From an uncultured Dorea sp. (GTDB taxonomy: Bacteria; Bacillota; Clostridia; Lachnospirales; Lachnospiraceae), in the NCBI GenBank assembly GCA_910577685.1, contig CAJTOH010000036.1, positions 1 to 37,413 of the forward strand: a stretch of 37,413 nucleotides of DNA. Direction: 5' to 3'. Below the pieces are notes generated by a model, which ran no database searches, was not told the origin of the DNA, and saw only the letters and a list, made by a program, of their open reading frames with translations. This document shows, piece after piece, positions 8,939 through 17,202 of this stretch. The position numbers and the translations under genes are program-made. Every line of letters starts with the position of its first letter. The first letter of the stretch is position 1.

Positions 8939-10129
8939 TTATTTATCAATATTTCTAACATGGTCAATTTGAATTGCCGGCTTAATTTTCAAACGATGAC
9001 TGTCCGCTCCATCACAATAATCGCATGCCTCTATAAAATCTCTTTCTCTTTGAAACTTCAACTGTCTTTTTATCTCTTCATTGTCTATTGAATCATCCAT
9101 CAAATCAACATACTCTGCCTTAGAATCTGGCATCACTCCCAGATTAATACCATGAGCCGCCCGTGGGCAGTGGTACAGACGCCCATTGAAATATGAGAAA
9201 CACTCTCTTTCATAACATCTTTTAAAAATTTCTTTTTTCTTATAATCTGTATAATTTCTTTTCAACAAATTACCAGCATCCTGCCAAAAATCATACGGCT
9301 GCACATAATATGTAATCTCTTTTTCCTTAAGAATATCTACTAATTCTCTTATCTTATCCCTATTAAATCCATAATCAGAAATATGTACCCGAACCTTTGC
9401 TCTTTTCAATTGCACTATTGCAGGTTTCGGCGGCATAATTGTCCCATTAGTAAAAACAGAAATCCTCTTGATTTTATCCTCATCGTGAAACCACTCTATT
9501 ACTTTATACATTTCCCGATGCACAAAAGGCTCTCCCCCAAGAATTCTAAAATCAAATATATTTGTTACACACTCCAAAAGTCGCGAAAAACCTTTTTTAT
9601 ATTTTTCCAAGTCCGTATTCTGAGGTTTTTCGTAATACTGCATAAGTGAAATACAATCTCTGCACTTAAGTGAACATCCTGAAGTCACGACAAACTGAAT
9701 TCTCGGAAAATTAAGCTCCTCGTCTTCATCAGATGCCCAAATAATATCTATATAATCCTGTTTTTTATCATAAAAATCGGCGGCTCGGGCAGATAACTTT
9801 CCAATATCCAACTCAACATTTAAAAGATTCTCCATATCGTAAAGATTACAACAGCCTATTTCCTTTAACTGTCGTCTAATTTCGTGAAAATAATCTGATG
9901 AAGCTATAATTACTGCTGCATTTTTATGATTAATCATCTCTTCTGGCCGAATAACTTTTACCCCGAAATATTGATCCTGATTAATCGCTTGATCACAAAA
10001 ATAGGATGGCGTAATTCCAATTTTTTGCAACGCATAGTATGCCAGTTCTCCATATACACTAGCGCCATATACGATAAGCTCATTCTGTCTATCATACAAT
10101 TCTTTTTTAAATGTCTTAGTTTTTTTCAT
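8939..10129 (-). CDS. Radical SAM/SPASM protein with N-terminal Rossmann-like module
   Basis: A 396-residue protein. Residues about 15-100 are the shared nucleotide-binding-like module (ELIVYGASVYGELAYYAL, VKVIRPEEM, AAVIIASSDYFHEIRRQL). A radical SAM domain follows with the canonical CSLKCRDC cluster motif (Cys 152, 156, 159) and GGEPF. The SPASM-type C-terminus has Cys near 305, 310, 321 and a CDYC pair at 369-372. It should bind an SAM-cleaving 4Fe-4S cluster plus auxiliary clusters. I chose ATG at 10129 (GAGGA upstream) over TTG at 10144, which overlaps the preceding stop. Its substrate is unknown. Setting suggests a carbohydrate or nucleotide-linked intermediate rather than a peptide, because no precursor peptide is seen. 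Confidence 0.8.
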   Translation of the reverse strand: MKKTKTFKKELYDRQNELIVYGASVYGELAYYALQKIGITPSYFCDQAINQDQYFGVKVIRPEEMINHKNAAVIIASSDYFHEIRRQLKEIGCCNLYDMENLLNVELDIGKLSARAADFYDKKQDYIDIIWASDEDEELNFPRIQFVVTSGCSLKCRDCISLMQYYEKPQNTDLEKYKKGFSRLLECVTNIFDFRILGGEPFVHREMYKVIEWFHDEDKIKRISVFTNGTIMPPKPAIVQLKRAKVRVHISDYGFNRDKIRELVDILKEKEITYYVQPYDFWQDAGNLLKRNYTDYKKKEIFKRCYERECFSYFNGRLYHCPRAAHGINLGVMPDSKAEYVDLMDDSIDNEEIKRQLKFQRERDFIEACDYCDGADSHRLKIKPAIQIDHVRNIDK

Positions 10130-10140
10130 TCCAACTATCC

Positions 10141-11505
10141 TCAAATTCTCTTAAATGCTCTCTCATACGCCTCCAATGTAAAATCAACAACCTCCGCCGT
10201 ATGCGCCGTACTCATGTTATACCTCTTGCATGGCTTGTTATAAATGCCTTCCAGAATTAATGCATAATCCATTCTTCTCCTCAATCCCATATCGCATTTT
10301 CTCATATCACGATGGGTGAGTATTTCCCTCTGATCAGTAACACATACATGAAACATCGCGCCTATCCCCGGAGTAAGTACCCTCACCCCGTGGGCCGCAT
10401 AACTATCCCTTATCCCATTCTTCAGCCTCTGCGTCTGCGCCAACAGTTCCTCATATTTCTCGCTCAAAAGCTTGATGGCTGCCATACCCATATGGAGGAT
10501 AAGCGGATGTCCGTTATATGTTCCGCTGTGATAGAGATTTTCTTCTTTCGAAGTCATTTTTCTTCCGCTGCCGGGTATATAAGAGCCGCCTGGTGCAGCC
10601 ATATCCATAATCTTTTTCTTTCCGCCAAGCATACCCACCGGCATCCCGGCGCCTATAATTTTCCCTAAGGCGGTCAGATCCGGCTCTACCCCGTAATGGC
10701 CTTGGGCTCCATTCATGCCGATACAAAAACCCGTTTTTACCTCATCCATAATCATAAGCATGTCAAGACACTCGGTAATTTCACGAATACCGCCCGCAAA
10801 TTCCTTTGTTGCCGGTATGGTCCCTCCTAAAAGCGGTTCCATAATTACTCCGGCGATATCATCCTGCTGCGCAACCAGTATTTCTTCACAAGCCTCCAAA
10901 TCATTGAATGGAAGGATTACCGTATTTTCCAATTGATCTTCGAAAATCCCTACGGAGTCCGGATAGGGCAACGGACGTTTTCCCTCTCCCGCCTTCGATA
11001 ATTCCGGATGAATACTAACAAGGACCTCATTGAAGCCTCCGTGATAATGCCCTTCAAATTTTGCAATTTTTCGTTTTCCCGTATAAGCGCAGGCAGTACG
11101 TATTGAAAGAAGCGTCGCTTCCGTTCCGGAATTGGTAAAACGCATACTCTCCATGCTTGGGAAATAGGAATGAATCATTTTGGCAAACTCTAATTCACCT
11201 TCATGAGACGCTCCATAAAGAACCGTCCCATGCTCATGAACATATTCCTCAGCCGCTTTCGTAATTTCCGGACATCCATGACCGTGAATCAGCGGACCAT
11301 ATGAAAGAACATAATCCACGTATTCATGATTATCAACATCGATAATTCTTGCCCCTTCTCCCTTTTTCATATATAAAGGAAACGGTGCAAAAAATTTAAC
11401 ATTTGCAGTAATCCCTCCCGGAATAAGCTCACAAGCCTGCTCATAAGCCCTTTTCGATTTCGGATTTCGTTCCGCATATTCAGCCTTAAGTTCATCTAAT
11501 GTCAT
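10141..11505 (-). CDS. Class III PLP aminotransferase, glutamate-1-semialdehyde aminomutase-like
   Basis: A 454-residue fold-type I PLP enzyme. It has the GSA-like opening ELIPGGITANVKFFAP, FTNSGTEATLLSIR (phosphate cup), EGHYHGG, IMEP, the PLP Asp in IMDEVKTGF (Asp 254) and the Schiff-base Lys in TALGKIIGAGMPVG (Lys 282). AGGAGG lies upstream of the ATG. HemL itself normally sits with tetrapyrrole genes. Here, between two radical SAM genes in a glycan locus, it is more likely a transaminase or aminomutase acting on a small keto or aldehyde compound, giving an amino group to an alditol phosphate or sugar. The family call is secure; the substrate is inferred. Confidence 0.83.
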   Translation of the reverse strand: MTLDELKAEYAERNPKSKRAYEQACELIPGGITANVKFFAPFPLYMKKGEGARIIDVDNHEYVDYVLSYGPLIHGHGCPEITKAAEEYVHEHGTVLYGASHEGELEFAKMIHSYFPSMESMRFTNSGTEATLLSIRTACAYTGKRKIAKFEGHYHGGFNEVLVSIHPELSKAGEGKRPLPYPDSVGIFEDQLENTVILPFNDLEACEEILVAQQDDIAGVIMEPLLGGTIPATKEFAGGIREITECLDMLMIMDEVKTGFCIGMNGAQGHYGVEPDLTALGKIIGAGMPVGMLGGKKKIMDMAAPGGSYIPGSGRKMTSKEENLYHSGTYNGHPLILHMGMAAIKLLSEKYEELLAQTQRLKNGIRDSYAAHGVRVLTPGIGAMFHVCVTDQREILTHRDMRKCDMGLRRRMDYALILEGIYNKPCKRYNMSTAHTAEVVDFTLEAYERAFKRI

Positions 11506-11532
11506 CAGACCCTCCTCCTGTTGCCGCCGTTT

Positions 11533-12729
11533 TTAGATCGTATCTGCCTTTTTCTGAAGTCCTGCCTGAACTATCCTATCGTTATCCCTTCCCACTCCGG
11601 CACACTTCTCACAAATACTCATATATCCCCGTTCATTCACCTCTCCCAACAGATACTTAAAGATATTAATTGAAGCCTCAAATTTCGTATTCTTTTTCTT
11701 GTTTTCCGCCAAATCTAAAAAGTCATCCTCCTTGGAGGGAAATCCCATAAAACACTCTGCCGCGAAAGCCGGATCGCACCAATATAATCTCCCGTTATTC
11801 ACAGAATGTGTACTGTGGCCGCACAAGAGCATATGCTTTTTCGGATCAGCCGCAGTATAAGTAATTTGGGGGTACACGATATCTTTCCATGTATTATTGG
11901 GGATCACATAATGTTCAATCCCTGTCTGCAAGAATCGATCTGTCACTTCCTTTAATCTATTACCATACGGTACGGAACAGGTATAATCGCTGATATGTAC
12001 TGTAACGTAATACTTACGCATCGTTTGAATCACTTCATCCCTTGGAACTATCGTTCCGTTAGAAATTAGATTGATCCGCCCTATCCGTTCTCCATATGTA
12101 TCTCCCATATAGGAAATAATCTCCGTTAAATTTTTATGTATGAACGGTTCTCCTCCCAACAAAGTGTATTCATAGACATAATCCACACTGTCAAAAAATA
12201 TGTCAAAATTACGTTTCAGACTCTCTAAGCCCATATCATAAGATTCTGTTATATGGCTGACAAACATATTACAATTTGTACACTTCAACGAACATCCGGA
12301 TGTAATCACCGTATCAATCTTTGACAGCACACAACGGTTTTTCCATCTCAGATTCCATTCCTGGGCAAATCTTTCAAATATACAGTAATCCCTGTATTCC
12401 TCAAATCCCAATTCTGTCAGCTTTCGGGATATATCTTCATACGAATACATTACCGTTGTAACAACAATCTTTAAGCCTTCGGCTTTTAACCGGCTTAGTG
12501 CATCCTCTATCCCAAAGACTTCCAAATCATATACTCTAGCTTCATGTTTCCCGTTATCAATCAAAAAGGGAATATCAAATTCTTTTATTAGCGTAGGAAT
12601 CACCCTTCGTCCGATGCGTCCTACGCCAAAAGGCACAAGCCCGCCCTGCTCCGGCAAGTTTCCCCAGTCTTCTGATAGTTTAAAGATCTTTTCCACCGCA
12701 ACCTCCGCAATTCGCTCGTCATTATTCAC
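11533..12729 (-). CDS. Radical SAM/SPASM protein with N-terminal Rossmann-like module, second copy
   Basis: About 398 residues with the same architecture as the 8939-10129 gene. The nucleotide-binding-like module comes first (LVPFGVGRIGRRVIPTLI, FLIDNG, LKIVVTTVMYSYEDISRKL). The radical SAM cluster is CSLKCTNC (Cys 146, 150, 153), with GGEPF, and C-terminal cysteines follow in LLCGHST, LYWCDP and ICEKCAGVG. I chose GTG at 12729 (GGAAAG just upstream, 8-bp overlap with the preceding gene). An in-frame TTG at 12768 is possible but has no ribosome binding site. The two copies share motifs but are clearly diverged. Together with the aminotransferase between them they probably build or edit one unusual residue. 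Confidence 0.8.
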   Translation of the reverse strand: MNNDERIAEVAVEKIFKLSEDWGNLPEQGGLVPFGVGRIGRRVIPTLIKEFDIPFLIDNGKHEARVYDLEVFGIEDALSRLKAEGLKIVVTTVMYSYEDISRKLTELGFEEYRDYCIFERFAQEWNLRWKNRCVLSKIDTVITSGCSLKCTNCNMFVSHITESYDMGLESLKRNFDIFFDSVDYVYEYTLLGGEPFIHKNLTEIISYMGDTYGERIGRINLISNGTIVPRDEVIQTMRKYYVTVHISDYTCSVPYGNRLKEVTDRFLQTGIEHYVIPNNTWKDIVYPQITYTAADPKKHMLLCGHSTHSVNNGRLYWCDPAFAAECFMGFPSKEDDFLDLAENKKKNTKFEASINIFKYLLGEVNERGYMSICEKCAGVGRDNDRIVQAGLQKKADTI

Positions 12730-13738
12730 AGCTTTCCAGTATCCCGACAACCCTCTGTCTTGAATCAATCGTAAATTGATTTGTCAGTCTAAATATTCCT
12801 GTTTCTTCTATAAAACTGTAATCCATTGCCGTAAAATAGATAATATGCAGCTTTCTCTTTTTCCTCAAATAACTTTCTTTTATATTATTGATTACCACTG
12901 TAAATACATCTTTATCAAACGGGAAAAAGAAATAAAACCAATTATAAGTGTCAAGCTGCTCTTTTATATTTCTGGCGTCTCCGCACAGAAGTTCTACCTG
13001 ATCCATTCCAAGCGCAGCAAAATTATCCTTTGCAACCTCATAAATCTTAGTCTCATATTCTACTCCGCCCACTTTTTTAAATCCATAATCACAGAAAGTG
13101 ACCATCGCGCCGCCTTTTCCGCATCCAAAATCAAATATTGCGTCATTCTCTGACGGATGAATATGACAATGGTCAATGATAGGAAATATCTCTTTCTGGG
13201 TTGAACAGCTGTATCTTGATCCATGAGTATCAACAACTTCAAAATCATCTTTTGATATGGGTGTCAGAAAATTACAGCCATATTTCCACTCAAGCCATTC
13301 CAAAAACTGAATATCCCTTTTCCCGATCTTCCGTTTTCGAAAAGCGTCCGTTTGACTGTCACTCTGAGAATATAGATCTTCTCCGTAAACTTCTTTATAA
13401 AAATCAAAATAAGATGTATTCTGCTTATATCCCCATTCTTCCAACTTTTCTGCTAATTCCTCTGTTAATGGCTGCGCCAGCCATATAACTGCATCTTTAA
13501 TACCCTTATAACCAAAATCAAATACGCTGGGCCTAAATATCTCCAAATCGTACCCGCGCCCTACGCTCATATCCTCTGATATCATCCACTCAATCTTGAT
13601 TCCATGATAATAATCTGCATACCACTTTAAGAAACGTCCGGTATAACTGTCATATCCATATATTGCAACTCTTTCGTTCATGCACTTTAGCATGATATCA
13701 TCTATTTTTTTCCTAAATTCATCTAATACATTCAACAT
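12722..13738 (-). CDS. SAM-dependent methyltransferase with N-terminal Rossmann-like module
   Basis: A 338-residue protein. The N-terminal part (about 20-120) resembles the module in three neighbours (RVAIYGYDSYTGRFLKWYA, LEIFRPSVF, KDAVIWLAQPLTEEL). The C-terminal part is a class I methyltransferase with motif I IFDFGCGKGGAM (residues 201-212), acidic VGGVEYETKIYEVAKDNF, and LLCGDARNI as motif II. I chose ATG at 13738 with GGAG eight bases upstream. Two upstream in-frame ATG codons lack this. It overlaps the following radical SAM gene. The substrate is probably a glycan-linked intermediate. Confidence 0.75.
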   Translation of the reverse strand: MLNVLDEFRKKIDDIMLKCMNERVAIYGYDSYTGRFLKWYADYYHGIKIEWMISEDMSVGRGYDLEIFRPSVFDFGYKGIKDAVIWLAQPLTEELAEKLEEWGYKQNTSYFDFYKEVYGEDLYSQSDSQTDAFRKRKIGKRDIQFLEWLEWKYGCNFLTPISKDDFEVVDTHGSRYSCSTQKEIFPIIDHCHIHPSENDAIFDFGCGKGGAMVTFCDYGFKKVGGVEYETKIYEVAKDNFAALGMDQVELLCGDARNIKEQLDTYNWFYFFFPFDKDVFTVVINNIKESYLRKKRKLHIIYFTAMDYSFIEETGIFRLTNQFTIDSRQRVVGILESCE

Positions 13739-13818
13739 ATTTTTTGCTCCTATATTTCGCCATCTTTCCCTCTGCACAGACTGCATAGAGCATACTTTCT
13801 TCATTTTCTATCTGTCTC

Positions 13819-13836
13819 ATTAAAAGTTCTTTTAAT
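13819..13836. repeat. 18-bp AT-rich perfect palindrome
   Basis: ATTAAAAGTTCTTTTAAT lies between the methyltransferase fragment and the methyltransferase gene. It could form a weak hairpin but has no following T-run in either direction, so I do not call it a terminator. An mRNA-processing or regulatory role is possible, as is chance in AT-rich DNA. Confidence 0.3.
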
Positions 13837-13867
13837 AAAACCGTGTATGCTCGTCTACCCATATGCC

Positions 13868-14098
13868 CTATTCCTCAACATAGATTTTTGAAAGCGGTTT
13901 TGCAAAAACTCCAGTACGGTTGTCATTCATAGGAACATAAGACACTCCATTTTCTTCACAAAATTCTTTTACTGCAATTTTTGCTGCTGGAAATGTCGGT
14001 GCCTGTAAATCATGACAGAAAATATATCCTCCGGGACTCATCCGAGGCCAAAAATATTCCAACCCTACTTTTGTTGGTTTATATGCATGTGCGTCCAT
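13868..14098 (-). CDS. C-terminal fragment of a TylF-type methyltransferase (likely remnant)
   Basis: A 76-residue reading frame with a good ribosome binding site (AGGGAG, eight bases upstream) 13 bp after PdxA. The sequence (AYKPTKVGLEYFWPRMSPGG, then CHDLQAPTFPAAKIAVKEFCEENG) matches the last third of TylF/MycF-type SAM methyltransferases, where DxYxPTxxGLxxFxPR and a His-Asp metal site occur. The SAM-binding motifs that should lie in the preceding 130-150 residues are absent. It is either a decayed remnant that kept or gained a start, or a small stand-alone protein of unknown use. Confidence 0.55.
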   Translation of the reverse strand: MDAHAYKPTKVGLEYFWPRMSPGGYIFCHDLQAPTFPAAKIAVKEFCEENGVSYVPMNDNRTGVFAKPLSKIYVEE

Positions 14099-14113
14099 TT
14101 AATTAATCTCCCT

Positions 14114-15148
14114 TCAAATACCTTTGAAATTTTCAATCATCTTCAGTCCGTTCTCTATCGCATCCAGCATACTGTCTTCATTCGCTCTGCCCTCCCCGGC
14201 TTTTCCAAACGCAGTTCCATGATCTACCGAAACCCGTATAACAGGCAATCCTATCGTACAATTGATACCGCGGACTGATTTATATTGCTTCTTTTCTTCA
14301 TCCCACTGAAAACCATTCAATTTCAAAGGAATATGTCCCTGGTCATGGTACATGGCAACCACGATATCATAAAGGCCTGCTTTACATTTTACAAAGACAG
14401 TATCCGGGGGGACCGGCCCCTCCACATTTATCCCCAGTTGTTTCGCCTCTTGTACCGCCGGAATAATCTCGCTTGTTTCTTCCGTACCAAACAACCCGTC
14501 TTCGGAACAATGGGGATTTAATCCTGCCACGCCAATCCGCGGATTATCAATCCCTAACATCCTGCAGCCTAACTCTGCAAGCTTTATGACCGTAAGCACC
14601 CTCTCTTTCCGGATCAACCTGCATGCTTCTATTAACGCGCAATGTGTTGTAACATGTATCACCCGCAGATTCTCGCTCGCCAGAAGCATCGCATAATCCC
14701 TTGTCCCCGTATACTCTGCAAATATCTCCGTGTGTCCGCTATAATGATGACCCGCCATGTTGATAGAATCCTTGCTGATCGGCGCGGTAATCACAGCGTC
14801 AACCTTCCCCTCCATCGCCAGACGAATTGCATAAACCACGTACTGGAAAGCCGCCTCCCCGCAAAGGGCCGAATTTTCTTTATATACCCAGCCGCCTGCT
14901 TTCAGATATCCTAAATTGATAAATTCTGCTATGCCGTATTTACCTTCTGCTTCTGCAGGCGCGTGAATCTCCGATAATGCCAGATCCAGTCCTGAAAAAC
15001 CTATGGCATCCTTAAGCGCCTCATAATCACCGATTACAACAGGGACGCACTTTTCATATATTTCTTTATTCGCCAATGCCTTGACTACTACTTCCGGACC
15101 TATTCCTGCCGGATCTCCCATCGTTATTGCAATTCTTTTCTGTTTCAA
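14114..15148 (-). CDS. PdxA-family NAD-dependent 4-phospho-hydroxyacid dehydrogenase
   Basis: A 344-residue metal-dependent dehydrogenase of the PdxA family. It has the N-terminal ITMGDPAGIGPEV, TAPISKDSINMAGHHYSGHTEIFAEYT with a metal-binding His, VTTHCAL, and AMYHDQGHIPLKL, then GLPVIRVSVDHGTAF. PdxA oxidises 4-hydroxythreonine-4-phosphate, and the spontaneous decarboxylation gives 3-amino-2-oxopropyl phosphate. PdxA2 paralogues act on four-carbon sugar-acid phosphates. Start is TTG at 15148 with GGAGG six bases upstream. With no vitamin B6 genes nearby and cytidylyltransferases next to it, it more likely feeds a phosphorylated three- or four-carbon unit into glycan assembly. Confidence 0.85.
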   Translation of the reverse strand: MKQKRIAITMGDPAGIGPEVVVKALANKEIYEKCVPVVIGDYEALKDAIGFSGLDLALSEIHAPAEAEGKYGIAEFINLGYLKAGGWVYKENSALCGEAAFQYVVYAIRLAMEGKVDAVITAPISKDSINMAGHHYSGHTEIFAEYTGTRDYAMLLASENLRVIHVTTHCALIEACRLIRKERVLTVIKLAELGCRMLGIDNPRIGVAGLNPHCSEDGLFGTEETSEIIPAVQEAKQLGINVEGPVPPDTVFVKCKAGLYDIVVAMYHDQGHIPLKLNGFQWDEEKKQYKSVRGINCTIGLPVIRVSVDHGTAFGKAGEGRANEDSMLDAIENGLKMIENFKGI

Positions 15149-15170
15149 GATTTTCCTCCCCTAAATACAT

Positions 15171-15605
15171 TTAGCTTCTCAATATCCGCTTTTTTATATC
15201 CGTTGTTGAAATACCTTGCGTGTACGGCACATATACAACATCCACATTCATCTCAGCTAACACTTTTTCAAAATTATTCCACCGCTCCGTTCCCTTCCAG
15301 TCATCTCCAATGAAAATCACATCGAAGTGATACAGCTCCCATAATCTTAATTTGTCGCGGAATCGGTTAATTTCCGCCCTGTCAACCCCCTTGACGGACT
15401 CGATAATCCGCTTCCTGTCATTCTCGTTGATAATGGGTTTATGATTCTTATAGCCTTCTACCACCTCATCCCCATGTACCCCTACGATTAAATACTCGCA
15501 ATACTCCTTTGCTGTCCGAATCATATTCAGATGTCCGATATGGAACAGGTCATATACCCCATCCGTATATCCGACTTTATATTTCTTCTCTGTTTCCAAT
15601 CCCAT
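15171..15605 (-). CDS. Glycerol-3-phosphate cytidylyltransferase-like (TagD family)
   Basis: A 144-residue nucleotidyltransferase with the HxGH motif in YTDGVYDLFHIGHLNMI (near residues 12-28) and the C-terminal GISTTDIKKRI, matching the RTxGISTT signature of TagD. It should couple CTP to a small alditol phosphate, giving a CDP-alditol. GAGGAG precedes the ATG and the gene starts just after the LicD stop. The RTEGIS Arg-Thr is replaced by Tyr-Thr, so the substrate may not be plain glycerol-3-phosphate. Confidence 0.85.
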   Translation of the reverse strand: MGLETEKKYKVGYTDGVYDLFHIGHLNMIRTAKEYCEYLIVGVHGDEVVEGYKNHKPIINENDRKRIIESVKGVDRAEINRFRDKLRLWELYHFDVIFIGDDWKGTERWNNFEKVLAEMNVDVVYVPYTQGISTTDIKKRILRS

Positions 15606-15606
15606 A

Positions 15607-16446
15607 TCACTCCTCAGGTAATTTTAATTTAGAGACCGGATGCGACTTACGTTTCTCGGCCGGCGGTAATTCCATATAGTTTCCGTATTTCACCCGGAGA
15701 TAACCGTCATAGTCCTTTGCCCCGGGAAGCGTCATATTTCCAAACGGATACTTCGCCAAATGTGTATACCATTTCCGCTCATATCCATATACCCCTTTGG
15801 GCGTAGGGAACGTAAGTATTCGTACCAGCCGCGTCTTTTTTCTCTGTCCGGCGTCAATGAAACGCTGATAATTCCTCATCGCAAACTTCATTGGTATCCG
15901 TCTCATTAATTTATAAGCAGATCGTTTCCACGGGTTTCTTTCTGTCCTGCTTCCTACTTCCGACCAGAAAAACTTACGGTACAAAAAGCATTGAATAAAA
16001 TGCACCCTTCTTGACAGCCATCCGTCCGGGACATTATCAAACGGCATCAGGTCTATGAATATCCCCTGTTCATACGGCATAAATTCCTGATTCAGCCGGA
16101 CAAATTCCGTACCTTTTCTGCGGAGTTTTCCGTATCCCCACCGATACCCATCCGTATTCCATAAGTCCTGCAAATAATATTTACCATGATTCAATTCGGT
16201 CTTACATGCTTCTCGGAATTTCTCATATTCCGTCCTGAGGAATCCAATATCCGCATCATCATCCCAGGGTATATATCCTTTGTGACGTATTGCCCCCAGC
16301 ATCGTACCGCCGACCATATTGAAATGTATCCCGCATTTCCGGCAAATTCTTGCCACTTCACGGATCAATTCCTGCTGAACTGCCTGAATATGTTTTAATT
16401 CTTCTTCTGATATATCATACTGTTCTTTTTTTTGCTGTCCGTCCAT
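15607..16446 (-). CDS. LicD family phosphotransferase
   Basis: A 279-residue LicD/nucleotidyltransferase-fold protein. It has VGGTMLGAIRHKGYIPWDDDADIGFLRTEYEKF with the catalytic Asp cluster (residues about 45-78), WGYGKLRRKGTEFVR and FIDLMPFDNVPD. LicD proteins move phosphocholine or a similar phospho-alditol from a CDP carrier to a glycan. Together with the adjacent cytidylyltransferase this makes a CDP-X synthesis and transfer pair. It follows the phosphodiesterase by 24 bp. No choline kinase or choline transporter is seen, so phosphocholine is not supported as the group. Confidence 0.87.
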   Translation of the reverse strand: MDGQQKKEQYDISEEELKHIQAVQQELIREVARICRKCGIHFNMVGGTMLGAIRHKGYIPWDDDADIGFLRTEYEKFREACKTELNHGKYYLQDLWNTDGYRWGYGKLRRKGTEFVRLNQEFMPYEQGIFIDLMPFDNVPDGWLSRRVHFIQCFLYRKFFWSEVGSRTERNPWKRSAYKLMRRIPMKFAMRNYQRFIDAGQRKKTRLVRILTFPTPKGVYGYERKWYTHLAKYPFGNMTLPGAKDYDGYLRVKYGNYMELPPAEKRKSHPVSKLKLPEE

Positions 16447-16470
16447 AGTCCATTTCTCAACTTATTTTAG

Positions 16471-17202
16471 TTAATTATTTAGATACACTTCCGGCTCGTT
16501 CAAAATAATATCCGTAATCCCTTGCCGTTCTAACGCATCCATATCCAATCTCGTTCCCGTAGGCTTCTCCGGATAGAGGTGTCCGCTCATCCACGCCCGC
16601 ACAACATAAGGTTTCATTTCTTCTAATGGTAAATCCAATGCCTGCCAATACGGATGTATCACATCTGCCCCGCATCCGCCTCTTAATTTGTACATGCAAT
16701 CAGATGCTTTTCTATCTAAAATCCCCAGTTCCGCATCCGGGTCAAGTTTCCGCAGCTTTTCCAGAGATCTTGCATAAAAAGTAGAATACACGATCTGCTC
16801 TCCAAGATTCCTCCTATGAATCAAGTCCAGAATCTTCTCCTCCATCCCTTCATACGGAAACACACTGTTTTTCAACTCTATATTAAGCCTCAGCCCTCTT
16901 TTCAATTTATCTCCAAGCAGATCCAACACTTCTTCCATCGTCGGTATCCGCTCATATTTCCCATTCCCGGCATCAATCTTTAACTTCTTAAGCTCAGCTA
17001 AAGTATGCTGCCTTACCTCGCCAATCCCGTCTGTAGTCCGGTCTACCCGTTCATCATGGCACACCGCCAGATGCCCGTCTCTCGTAAGCTGGATATCCAA
17101 TTCAATCCCTTCAAGGCCTTTAATCTCCGCCGCCCTTTCAAATGCCAGAAGCGTATTTTCCGGATACCTTTGGCTGCATCCCCTATGCGCCCATATCTTC
17201 AT
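16471..17202 (-). CDS. Glycerophosphodiester phosphodiesterase
   Basis: About 243 residues of the GDPD/GlpQ TIM-barrel family. It has WAHRGCSQRYPENTLLAFERA with the catalytic HRG (residues 5-7), EGIELDIQLTRDGHLAVCHDERVDRTTDG with metal-binding Glu/Asp and the second His, and NIELKNS. There is no signal peptide, so it should act in the cytoplasm on glycerophosphodiesters, releasing glycerol-3-phosphate. I chose ATG at 17202 with GAGGG upstream. Its first 10 codons and ribosome binding site are duplicated 62 bp upstream. It could supply or recycle the glycerol phosphate used by the locus. Confidence 0.87.
   Translation of the reverse strand: MKIWAHRGCSQRYPENTLLAFERAAEIKGLEGIELDIQLTRDGHLAVCHDERVDRTTDGIGEVRQHTLAELKKLKIDAGNGKYERIPTMEEVLDLLGDKLKRGLRLNIELKNSVFPYEGMEEKILDLIHRRNLGEQIVYSTFYARSLEKLRKLDPDAELGILDRKASDCMYKLRGGCGADVIHPYWQALDLPLEEMKPYVVRAWMSGHLYPEKPTGTRLDMDALERQGITDIILNEPEVYLNN

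Noticed and set aside
10141..11505. HemL of tetrapyrrole synthesis
   Set aside because: Although GSA-aminomutase-like, it lies between radical SAM genes in a glycan operon with no other haem genes. It also is not the PseC aminotransferase, which belongs to the DegT family.
15607..16446. Phosphocholine decoration (lic operon) as the role of the LicD module
   Set aside because: No choline kinase, choline transporter or LicC-type transferase is present. The cytidylyltransferases are TagD-like, so another phospho-alditol is more likely.
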